Part shown: in pieces, positions 1 to 5,443 of the stretch
Layout of the letters: each line of letters starts with the position of its first letter
Numbering within the stretch: position 1 is the first letter of the stretch
DNA from: an uncultured Alphaproteobacteria bacterium
GTDB lineage: Bacteria; Pseudomonadota; Alphaproteobacteria; Rs-D84
Assembly: GCA_946185785.1 (NCBI GenBank)
Contig: CAMHKP010000016.1
Coordinates: 1 to 7,727, forward strand
Direction: 5' to 3'
Length of the DNA stretch: 7,727 nucleotides
The notes under the pieces: model-generated
Database searches by the model: none
What the model saw: only the letters and a program-made list of their open reading frames with translations
What the model was told of the DNA's origin: nothing
Made by a program: the position numbers and the translations under genes

Positions 1-1
1 G

Positions 2-1201
2 GCAGGATGCACCAGTTGTGCGGCTGGTAAATATTCATTGGGACGAACGTATTCTTGTACGGATGTTCCATCAAATTCAACGGCAAATAGCAATAAGACT
101 AACTTTGTTTGTAACAGTGGTTATTATGGCAGTGATACAAGTGGTTATGGTTTTGCCCCTTCGGGTTCGTGTACATTATGCCCAACGCCAGATTCGGGGT
201 GGACACGTGCATCTGAAAGTCCAACGACAGCATATTTAAGTTGCTATGAATACCAAACACCAACGGGGTGTTCATCGGGAACTGTACGGCGCTGGGCTTC
301 ATCAACCAGTGCGTATAGTTCAACGGTACAGTTAGGCAGTACATTGACCGCATCGACGGGTTATTATACAACCGGCAGCAGTGCTACATCATGTACCCGT
401 TGTCCAGCCCAAGGGGGTGTATATGGCACGACCACCGGTGGTGCTACCGGCGTTGATGATTGCTATATGGGGACAAGCAGTACATTAACAAACACTATTG
501 GCAGTTATCAGTTCTCCAGTGCGTGTTATTATTGTACGAATATATGTTCAACAAACAGTGAATGCAATTCAGCAGGATACGGTTCGTGCAGTAACGGTTG
601 TTGCACCAATGCGTGTTCATCGGGTTATGGATGCGCAAATGCTTTAGAGTGCCAATCGCATAACTATGCCCAATGTAGCGGTGGTTGTTGCACCCAGCCG
701 TGTCCGTCTGGCGTATATGGTAATTTGTTTCTGTGTCAAAATCAAAACTATGGGGAATCAACAAATAATTGCTGTTCTAACAGCTGTGGTACAAGGGGAA
801 CATGCACTTTGGAATCTGATTGTTATTCCAATGGATATAAAACATGTCTTAGTGGATGCTGTTCAGGGACAAAGTGCCCCAGTGGCAGTGCTTGTTCAAC
901 CGACAGTGATTGTCCATCTGGATATCCAACATGTAGCAGTGGTTGCTGTGTCACGGGCAGCAGTTGTTCTAGACCATGTATAGATGGATCGTGCACAACT
1001 TATGGTACTAATTATAGTTGTAATCTTTCCACAAATTGTTGCGTAAAGCAGACCGCTTCAGCTTGTCTTCCAGCGCAAAATACTTGCAATACGTCTGCGG
1101 ATTGTTATGGTGGAGGAGTGCAGACTATAGATTGTATATGTACATGTACAAACAATAGATGTTCGTGTGCTGAAGGGGCGAGACCCATAGATAAAGAGTA
1201 A
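2..1201 (+). CDS. Cysteine-rich repeat protein, C-terminal part (5' end outside window)
   Basis: The reading frame is open from the window edge to a TAA at 1199-1201, giving 399 visible residues; the start lies upstream. The protein is rich in Cys, Ser, Thr and Gly and has no hydrophobic membrane segment or sorting motif in the visible part. The first half carries spaced CTSC, CTLCP and CTRCP modules, the latter two preceded by GYY, recalling GCC2/TNFR-like cysteine modules of extracellular proteins. The second half (518-1042) is six tandem repeats of about 29 residues, each ending in a CC pair. A last Cys cluster (CICTC, CSC) precedes the polar tail ARPIDKE. So many paired cysteines imply disulfide bonding outside the cytoplasm, so a secreted or surface location is inferred; the signal peptide is not visible. 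The gene stands alone and ends at a hairpin terminator. I do not recognise a named family and assign no function. Confidence 0.8.
   Translation, partial: AGCTSCAAGKYSLGRTYSCTDVPSNSTANSNKTNFVCNSGYYGSDTSGYGFAPSGSCTLCPTPDSGWTRASESPTTAYLSCYEYQTPTGCSSGTVRRWASSTSAYSSTVQLGSTLTASTGYYTTGSSATSCTRCPAQGGVYGTTTGGATGVDDCYMGTSSTLTNTIGSYQFSSACYYCTNICSTNSECNSAGYGSCSNGCCTNACSSGYGCANALECQSHNYAQCSGGCCTQPCPSGVYGNLFLCQNQNYGESTNNCCSNSCGTRGTCTLESDCYSNGYKTCLSGCCSGTKCPSGSACSTDSDCPSGYPTCSSGCCVTGSSCSRPCIDGSCTTYGTNYSCNLSTNCCVKQTASACLPAQNTCNTSADCYGGGVQTIDCICTCTNNRCSCAEGARPIDKE
518..1042 (+). repeat. Six tandem ~29-residue Cys repeats ending in CC
   Basis: CC pairs are encoded at 599-604, 686-691, 770-775, 857-862, 944-949 and 1037-1042, giving unit lengths of 29, 28, 29, 29 and 31 residues after the first. 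The best units (2 and 4) follow C-x5-C-x5-C-x7-C-x3-CC, with GY or NY in the long loop and usually S/N-G before CC. Units by DNA position are 518-604, 605-691, 692-775, 776-862, 863-949 and 950-1042. Copies have diverged in sequence, so this is protein-level repetition rather than recent DNA duplication. Unit 3 lacks the second and fourth cysteines. The spacing is loosely like small extracellular knottin or Dickkopf-N-type modules, a resemblance not tested here. Confidence 0.85.
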
Positions 1202-1206
1202 GACAA

Positions 1207-1230
1207 AAAACCGCCCATCTGGGCGGTTTT
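1207..1230. terminator. Two-way intrinsic terminator between cysteine-rich gene and groL
   Basis: A six-pair GC stem (CCGCCC at 1211-1216 with GGGCGG at 1221-1226) closes an ATCT loop. It is extended by A-residues upstream and TTTT downstream, so each strand reads a hairpin followed by a T-rich run. It starts 5 bases after the stop of the rightward gene and sits 18 bases beyond the stop of groL on the other strand, so it can end both convergent transcripts. Confidence 0.9.
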
Positions 1231-1248
1231 ATTTTATTAACAAACGAC

Positions 1249-2865
1249 TTACATCATTCCTGGCATGCCACCCGGCATTTGTGTGGCTGGTTTTTCTTCG
1301 GGAATTTCCGCCATAACACAACCCGTGGTCAGCATTACACCGGCTGTAGATGATGCCGCCATAATTGCGGTTTTAACAACTTTGGCTGGGTCAATAATGC
1401 CAGATTTCATCATATCAACATATTCACCGGTTTGTGCATTGTATCCAAAGTTATAATCTGTTGATTCCATAACTTTGCCAACAACGATTTCACCAGATAC
1501 CCCAGCATTATCGGCAATTTGTGCGATTGGCGCGGTCAGCGCGCGACGTACAATATCAATACCAACGTTTTGATCTTGGTTCGCACCCTTTAATTTTTCA
1601 AGTGCGCTTGTTGCACGAACCAGTGCGATACCACCACCGGCAACAATACCGTCTGCAACGGCTGCACGTGTTGCCGCCAATGCATCATCAACGCGGTCTT
1701 TCTTTTCTTTGACTTCGACTTCGGTCATGCCGCCAACTTTGATAACCGCGACACCACCGACCAATTTAGCCAGTCTTTCAGACAGTTTTTCACGGTCGTA
1801 TTCGCTGGTTGTGTTCGAAAGTGCGACACGAATTTCGTCTGCACGTGCGGCAATGCGTTCTGGTGTTCCGCCACCATGCGCCAATAATGTGTTATCTTTG
1901 CTGACTACAACCTTTTTCGCAGATCCCAAAACATCCATTGTGATGTTTTCAAATGTCATACCCATATCATCGGATATAACAGTTGCACCAGTGACGGTTG
2001 CGATGTCTTTCAACATTTCTTTACGTCTGTCACCGAAACCTGGGGCTTTGACTGCGCAAACCTTTAACCCACCACGCAGACGGTTCAATACCAATGTCGC
2101 CAATGCTTCGGATTCAACGTCTTCGGCAATTATTAACAATGGACGACCCGATTGTGCGATTGGTTCCAGAATTGGCAATAATGCTTGCAATCCTGTAATT
2201 TTCTTTTCAGAAACCAAGATTTGTGCGTTGTCTAATTCCGCCAACATTTTTTCGCTGTTTGTGACAAAATATGGTGACATAAATCCTTGGTCAAATTGCA
2301 TGCCTTCGACAACATCTATTTCTGTTTCCAGTCCTTTGGCTTCTTCAACGGTAATAACGCCTTCGCGACCAACTTTTTCCATGGCATCGGCAATCTTTTT
2401 TCCAATGTCGGCATCGTTGTTTGCGGAAATTGTCGCGACTTGGGCAATTTCAGCACTGTCTTTGACCGGACGTGCATGTTTGTCGATATCTGCAACAACG
2501 GCATCAACAGCCATGTCAATTCCGCGTTTAACATCCATTGGGTTCATACCTGCGGCAATAACACGACGACCCTCATGTATAATCTTTTGTGCCAATACGG
2601 TTGCGGTTGTTGTACCATCGCCAGCGTCATCGCCAGCTTTCTTGGCAACTTCCTGAACCATGCGTGCACCAATGTTTTCCATTGGGTCTTTTAACGATAC
2701 CGCCTTGGCGACTGTCACACCGTCTTTGGTTGCGACTGGTGCGCCATATGATTTTTCAATGATAACTGTGCGACCCTTGGGCCCCATAGTGATTTTTACT
2801 GCGTTTGCTAACTTATCAACACCTGCAGATAACTTATCAGTATCAAATACAATATCTTTTGCCAT
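1249..2865 (-). CDS. groL: Chaperonin GroEL (Cpn60, HSP60)
   Basis: GroEL is the 14-subunit double-ring ATP-driven folding chamber of the cytoplasm, working with GroES. The 538 residues align throughout with the E. coli protein (548). ATP-site elements are present: GPKG at 28-31, TKDGV with Asp48, AGDGTTT with Asp83, and Asp394, matching E. coli Asp52, Asp87 and Asp398. The apical domain includes [13 protein letters not shown] and KAPGFGDRR, and the tail ends in the usual Gly-Met run (GGMPGMM). Odd points: the N-terminus is 3-4 residues short between Phe7 and Gly15, the usual AAVEEG signature reads AAVADG (401-406), and the late TTEC/TTEA motif reads TTGC. The ATG at 2865 is preceded by GGGGGA seven bases upstream. 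It lies 16 bases after the groS stop, so the two form an operon. Identity is certain. Confidence 0.99.
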   Translation of the reverse strand: MAKDIVFDTDKLSAGVDKLANAVKITMGPKGRTVIIEKSYGAPVATKDGVTVAKAVSLKDPMENIGARMVQEVAKKAGDDAGDGTTTATVLAQKIIHEGRRVIAAGMNPMDVKRGIDMAVDAVVADIDKHARPVKDSAEIAQVATISANNDADIGKKIADAMEKVGREGVITVEEAKGLETEIDVVEGMQFDQGFMSPYFVTNSEKMLAELDNAQILVSEKKITGLQALLPILEPIAQSGRPLLIIAEDVESEALATLVLNRLRGGLKVCAVKAPGFGDRRKEMLKDIATVTGATVISDDMGMTFENITMDVLGSAKKVVVSKDNTLLAHGGGTPERIAARADEIRVALSNTTSEYDREKLSERLAKLVGGVAVIKVGGMTEVEVKEKKDRVDDALAATRAAVADGIVAGGGIALVRATSALEKLKGANQDQNVGIDIVRRALTAPIAQIADNAGVSGEIVVGKVMESTDYNFGYNAQTGEYVDMMKSGIIDPAKVVKTAIMAASSTAGVMLTTGCVMAEIPEEKPATQMPGGMPGMM

Positions 2866-2872
2866 AACTTAA

Positions 2873-2878
2873 TCCCCC
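2873..2878 (-). promoter_or_regulatory. Ribosome binding site of groL
   Basis: On the minus strand GGGGGA lies seven bases before the ATG at 2865, within the 16-base gap after groS. It fixes the start at MAKD and supports strong independent loading of ribosomes on groL. Confidence 0.8.
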
Positions 2879-2881
2879 AAT

Positions 2882-3169
2882 TTATTTCAAAATTCCTAAA
2901 ATATCGCTTTCTTTGATTAAAACATAATCAGCGCCATCAATTTTAACTTCGTTCGCGCTTGCCGCCCATTTTGCGAATAATACCGTATCGCCCACCGCAA
3001 CGGTCATTGGTACGCGTGCACCATTTTCAAATGTGCCATCGCCCACTGCAATAACTGTTCCGCGTGATGGTTTTTCACGGGCGTTGTCTGGAATAATAAT
3101 TCCGCCAGCTGTTTTAGTTTCTTCTTCAATTCTTTGCAATAAAACGTAATTATTTAACGGTTTAAACAT
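2882..3169 (-). CDS. groS: Co-chaperonin GroES (Cpn10, HSP10)
   Basis: GroES is the seven-subunit lid that caps GroEL and encloses the folding client. The 95 residues (97 in E. coli) start MFKPLNNYV and include the mobile loop at about 16-32 with TAGGIIIP, whose hydrophobic triple docks on GroEL. They continue through the RGTVIAVGDG core, the VLFAKW strand and the closing KESDILGIL. The frame is open further upstream to an ATG at 3202, but the chosen ATG at 3169 matches the family N-terminus and has AAGGGGG eight bases upstream. The longer start would add 11 unrelated residues and would lie upstream of the transcription start predicted from the heat-shock promoter. The segment after KW (AASANEVK) appears slightly longer than the common SGTEVK version. 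First gene of the groS-groL operon. Confidence 0.98.
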   Translation of the reverse strand: MFKPLNNYVLLQRIEEETKTAGGIIIPDNAREKPSRGTVIAVGDGTFENGARVPMTVAVGDTVLFAKWAASANEVKIDGADYVLIKESDILGILK

Positions 3170-3177
3170 AGATATAA

Positions 3178-3184
3178 CCCCCTT
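3178..3184 (-). promoter_or_regulatory. Ribosome binding site of groS, decides the start
   Basis: Minus-strand AAGGGGG lies eight bases before the ATG at 3169. No comparable site precedes the alternative in-frame ATG at 3202, so the 95-residue GroES is preferred. Confidence 0.85.
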
Positions 3185-3203
3185 GTGATTAACGTTATTC
3201 AAA

Positions 3204-3231
3204 ATATAGTGCGTTAAAATGTAATTTCAAG
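3204..3231 (-). promoter_or_regulatory. RpoH (sigma32)-type heat-shock promoter of groS-groL
   Basis: On the minus strand CTTGAAA (3231-3225) is followed by a -10 box ACTATAT (3210-3204), with 17 bases between CTTG and the -10 box. This agrees with the alphaproteobacterial RpoH pattern CTTG-N17/18-CYTATNT except for one A in place of C. Transcription would start near 3196, leaving a leader of about 27 bases that contains the groS ribosome site. No CIRCE element (TTAGCACTC and its inverted copy) is present in 3170-3288, so control by RpoH rather than HrcA is inferred. Confidence 0.75.
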
Positions 3232-3233
3232 GC

Positions 3234-3247
3234 TTGATTTTAATCAA
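3234..3247. promoter_or_regulatory. Perfect FNR/FixK/Anr-type binding palindrome
   Basis: TTGATTTTAATCAA matches the TTGAT-N4-ATCAA consensus of FNR-type regulators at all ten fixed positions. It overlaps the -35 of the rightward sigma70-like promoter, a position suited to repression. Its centre (3240.5) is about 44 bases upstream of the predicted groS start, near the class II activation position. The site is seen directly; binding and direction of control are inference, and no regulator gene is in the window. Confidence 0.55.
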
Positions 3248-3262
3248 ATCTGGCAATAAAAT
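3234..3262 (+). promoter_or_regulatory. Sigma70-like promoter of the HIT-YggU unit
   Basis: TTGATT (3234-3239), a 17-base spacer and TAAAAT (3257-3262) form a near-consensus vegetative promoter. Transcription would start near 3269, 20 bases before the ATG at 3289. AAGGGG at 3277-3282 provides the ribosome site. The -35 box is part of the FNR-type palindrome. Confidence 0.65.
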
Positions 3263-3288
3263 CGCCAATGTGACCAAAGGGGAAATAT

Positions 3289-3645
3289 ATGTACGATAAA
3301 AATAATGTCTTTGCCAAAATTATTCGTGGGGAAATTCCATCAAAACGCGTGTATGAAAACGCATATGCTTTGTCGTTTCTGGATATAGATCCGGCGGCAA
3401 CAATACATGCATTGGTTATTCCACGTGGCGAATATGAAAACATCTTGGATTTTTCAGCAAACGCATCAGATGACGAAAAATTGGGATTCTTTGATTGTCT
3501 GAATCAAACGGTTGAAAAGCTTGGCGTCACCGATTGCAATATATTCGCGAATACTGGCAATGGCGTTTATATTCGTCAAAGCGTTCCACATTTTCATATG
3601 CACATCGTTGCAGGTGAAAAAATCAAAGAAATAACGACACTGTAA
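3289..3645 (+). CDS. HIT-family (HinT-like) nucleotide-binding hydrolase
   Basis: HIT proteins are cytoplasmic nucleotide hydrolases or transferases. The HinT branch splits adenosine phosphoramidates, while others act on dinucleoside polyphosphates. The 118-residue protein opens with the family start NVFAKIIRGEIPSKRVYEN and FLDIDPAA, has HALVIPRGEYENI in the middle, and ends with the triad HFHMHIV (His101, His103, His105) preceded by QSV. The catalytic His would be His103. Between the conserved Asn88 and Gln97 there are two residues more than in HINT1-like proteins (NxGxxxGQSV), and the Gly before Gln is replaced by Arg. The C-terminus after the triad is short. AAGGGG lies six bases before the ATG. 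Its TAA overlaps the ATG of the next gene by one base, so the two are co-translated. The family is sure; the exact substrate is not. Confidence 0.93.
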   Translation: MYDKNNVFAKIIRGEIPSKRVYENAYALSFLDIDPAATIHALVIPRGEYENILDFSANASDDEKLGFFDCLNQTVEKLGVTDCNIFANTGNGVYIRQSVPHFHMHIVAGEKIKEITTL

Positions 3646-3860
3646 TGATTGTAAATATCCGTGTTATTCCGCGCGCACGCGTTCAAAAAATTGTTGCCGA
3701 TGGCGACAATTTGCGCGTGTACACCAATGCGGCACCAAGTGATGGCGAAGCAAACACGGCGGTAATAAAAATGCTGGCAAAGCACTATGATGTGCCAAAA
3801 TCCAGCATAAAAATCGTACGTGGCGCAACATCGCACGATAAAGTCATTGAAATTGCCTAG
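3645..3860 (+). CDS. DUF167 / YggU (UPF0235) family small protein
   Basis: The 71-residue protein has the family core: VIPRAR near the start, GDNLRVY at 20-26, the signature APSDGEAN at 30-37, and KSSIKIVRGATSHDKVIEI at 52-70, where most relatives have KS-x-V-x-(8)-G-x-(2)-SR-x-K. It is shorter than E. coli YggU (about 96 residues), mainly lacking N- and C-terminal extensions. No biochemical role is established for the family. The start ATG overlaps the preceding HIT stop (TAATG), so translation probably restarts from the same ribosomes; no good Shine-Dalgarno is visible. Its TAG stop lies in a CTAG palindrome that is also the stop of the convergent gene. Confidence 0.9.
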   Translation: MIVNIRVIPRARVQKIVADGDNLRVYTNAAPSDGEANTAVIKMLAKHYDVPKSSIKIVRGATSHDKVIEIA

Positions 3861-4414
3861 TGCTTATAATTTAAAATCCCATCCATAAGTTCGTGGGGGT
3901 CGCCAGCAATAGTGACGTTATAATCGTCCAATGACGATATAAATTGATTATTCATCATATCAACAATCAGTTCGTGGAAAGACCACCAAAAGTGACGAGT
4001 GTTCAAAAAGAATACTGGTTTGCTTGTTTCGCCAATCTGTTGCATGGTCAAAATATCAGTCACTTCGTTTAACGTTCCAATGCCACCAGGCAATATAATG
4101 AAAGCATCAGATAATTCAAACATCTTCTGTTTGCGTTCATTCACCCCAGGTACAATTTGTACATCGATACCTTTGTGTACGGGTTCCTGTTTCGCGACAA
4201 CGTGTTCTGTGGAAATACCAATTACATGTGCACCGTTTTCAAGTGCGGCCCCAGCCACAGTGCCCATCAAACCAACATCACCGCCACCAAATACCATGTC
4301 CAGACCATTTTTAGCAATCAATTCGCCCATCAGTTCCGCATCAGTGACAAATGCCGGATTTAATCCAAATTGGTGCCCACAATAAACTGCAACTGTTTTA
4401 ATTTTCTTTTTCAT
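3857..4414 (-). CDS. LOG family protein (TIGR00730, Rossmann fold)
   Basis: LOG-family enzymes are nucleoside-5'-monophosphate phosphoribohydrolases; in plants and some bacteria they release cytokinin bases, and bacterial members often hydrolyse AMP. The 185 residues show VAVYCG at the first strand, FGGGDVGLMG at 42-51 (family usually YGGG), NERKQKMFELSDAFI with Arg94 and Lys95, and the signature LPGGIGTLNE at 108-117 with Glu117. These are the phosphate-binding and catalytic elements, so activity is expected, substrate unknown. Length is usual for the family. AAAGGGAA (4421-4428) before the ATG at 4414 is the ribosome site. It diverges from tilS across 48 bases and converges on the YggU gene with a 4-base overlap and no hairpin terminator between. 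Historic annotations as lysine decarboxylase would be wrong. Confidence 0.93.
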   Translation of the reverse strand: MKKKIKTVAVYCGHQFGLNPAFVTDAELMGELIAKNGLDMVFGGGDVGLMGTVAGAALENGAHVIGISTEHVVAKQEPVHKGIDVQIVPGVNERKQKMFELSDAFIILPGGIGTLNEVTDILTMQQIGETSKPVFFLNTRHFWWSFHELIVDMMNNQFISSLDDYNVTIAGDPHELMDGILNYKH

Positions 4415-4438
4415 TCCTTTTTCCCTTTATTTTTACAA

Positions 4439-4447
4439 ATTATATCA
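4439..4447 (-). promoter_or_regulatory. Extended -10 promoter of the LOG gene
   Basis: Minus strand reads TGATATAAT, a perfect TGnTATAAT extended -10 box, with no convincing -35 at 16-18 bases. Transcription would start near 4432, about 17 bases before the ATG and just before the ribosome site. It fills the short gap to the divergent tilS. Confidence 0.6.
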
Positions 4448-4462
4448 TAAAATGGCGGTGTT

Positions 4463-5443
4463 ATGAATCAAAAGTTTATCGATTTTATGCGCGAATTCTA
4501 TGGGAAAAAAATGGCTGTCGCGGTCAGTGGCGGGGTCGATTCCATTGCGTTATTATATTGGCTGGTTGAAATCGGTGCAGACATTGTGTGTTTGCATGTG
4601 AATCATGATTTGCGCGCCGCTGCCAAGGTCGAAGCGGAATATGTTCGTGATACTTGTGAAAAGCTAGATGTGCCATGCCATGTGTTTGTGTGGACTGGCG
4701 AAAAACCATCATCTGGACTAGAAGCTGCCGCCCGCACTGCACGATACAAAATGATGACAGATTTTTGTCATGATAATGGAATTGAATATTTGCTAACTGC
4801 GCACCAATCTGATGATCAAATTGAAACGTTTTTAATGAATTTGGCGCGTGGCAGTGGGGTTTTTGGTCTGTCCGCAATGCAACCAATTGCGGAACGTGAT
4901 GGCATCAAGATTGTTCGTCCATTATTAAATGTTTCACGTGATGAATTGCGTGAATATTGTGAAAGTCGTGGTATTAAATACTTTAACGATGAAATGAATA
5001 ACGATGCGCGCTATACACGTGTTCGTATTCGTCAAAATCGTCATTTGTTGCATGATAAGTTGGGTATCAGTGATGAACGCATTTTGTTGGCAATTGAAAA
5101 CCTTAATCGTGCGCGTAATGCGATTGAAACAGATGTTGATAAATTGGTGGCTGATGTCATGGGAAATGGTTTTGCGATGTTTCGTGATTCTTTTCTGTTT
5201 GACCTGAGCCCCGATATTAGATTAAAGTTTGTCGGAACACTGATTCAAAAAATAGGGGGGGACAATTATCAGCCACGCTTGAATTCATTGCGTTTAGCAG
5301 TGGATAAGTTGCATGGCAATTGTAAATTCACACTGGGGCATTGTACACTGCGACGCTTGGGTGAACGCATTTTGATTGTTCCCGAAGGGGCAAAAACAAC
5401 ATTTAGGAAAAGACATGGCAAAGTTAGGAAAATTGAAAAATAA
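4463..5443 (+). CDS. tilS: tRNA(Ile)-lysidine synthase TilS
   Basis: TilS joins lysine to C34 of the CAU-anticodon tRNA(Ile) using ATP, changing its decoding from AUG to AUA; the gene is normally essential. The 326 residues begin with the N-type ATP-pyrophosphatase domain: PP-loop SGGVDS at 22-27, HVNHDLR at 45-51 (often VDHGLR), GLEAAARTARY at 85-95, and AHQSDDQIETFLMNLARGSG at 113-132. NDEMNNDARYTRVRIR (175-190) matches the family DPSNxDxxFxRxRIR. The remainder, about 130 residues, corresponds to the tRNA-contact region; the protein is shorter than E. coli TilS (432) but within the size of compact forms. It ends in a basic tail (FRKRHGKVRKIEK). The ribosome site before ATG 4463 is weak (GGCGG). 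The end overlaps ftsH by 29 bases, the tilS-ftsH order seen in many bacteria. Confidence 0.96.
   Translation: MNQKFIDFMREFYGKKMAVAVSGGVDSIALLYWLVEIGADIVCLHVNHDLRAAAKVEAEYVRDTCEKLDVPCHVFVWTGEKPSSGLEAAARTARYKMMTDFCHDNGIEYLLTAHQSDDQIETFLMNLARGSGVFGLSAMQPIAERDGIKIVRPLLNVSRDELREYCESRGIKYFNDEMNNDARYTRVRIRQNRHLLHDKLGISDERILLAIENLNRARNAIETDVDKLVADVMGNGFAMFRDSFLFDLSPDIRLKFVGTLIQKIGGDNYQPRLNSLRLAVDKLHGNCKFTLGHCTLRRLGERILIVPEGAKTTFRKRHGKVRKIEK
5405..5408 (+). promoter_or_regulatory. Ribosome binding site of ftsH inside tilS
   Basis: AGGA lies six bases before the ATG at 5415 and within the tilS coding end. It favours MAKLGKLK as the N-terminus over an in-frame TTG at 5376, which has no such site and would add 13 polar residues. 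Confidence 0.7.

Noticed and set aside
18..239. Short + strand frame in the cysteine-rich region
   Set aside because: It overlaps the 399-residue cysteine-rich frame in another phase and shows no family features.
518..1042. CRISPR array or recent DNA tandem repeat
   Set aside because: Periodicity exists only at the level of cysteine codons; there are no identical DNA repeats and the region is coding.
1709..2656. Long open frame (315 codons) on the + strand opposite groL
   Set aside because: It is antisense to the certain groL gene, has no family features or ribosome site, and reflects codon bias of the true strand.
2882..3202. Longer GroES starting at 3202
   Set aside because: The extra 11 residues do not match the family and would lie upstream of the predicted heat-shock transcript start; the strong ribosome site precedes 3169.
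3170..3288. CIRCE/HrcA operator before groS
   Set aside because: No TTAGCACTC or inverted partner is present on either strand.
4443..4453. Promoter for tilS (TATCAT or TAAAAT -10)
   Set aside because: No matching -35 at an acceptable distance, and transcription would start almost at the ATG; too weak to annotate although tilS must be transcribed from near here.
5376..5414. Upstream TTG start for ftsH
   Set aside because: No ribosome site, a rare start codon, and a polar extension not expected before TM1.
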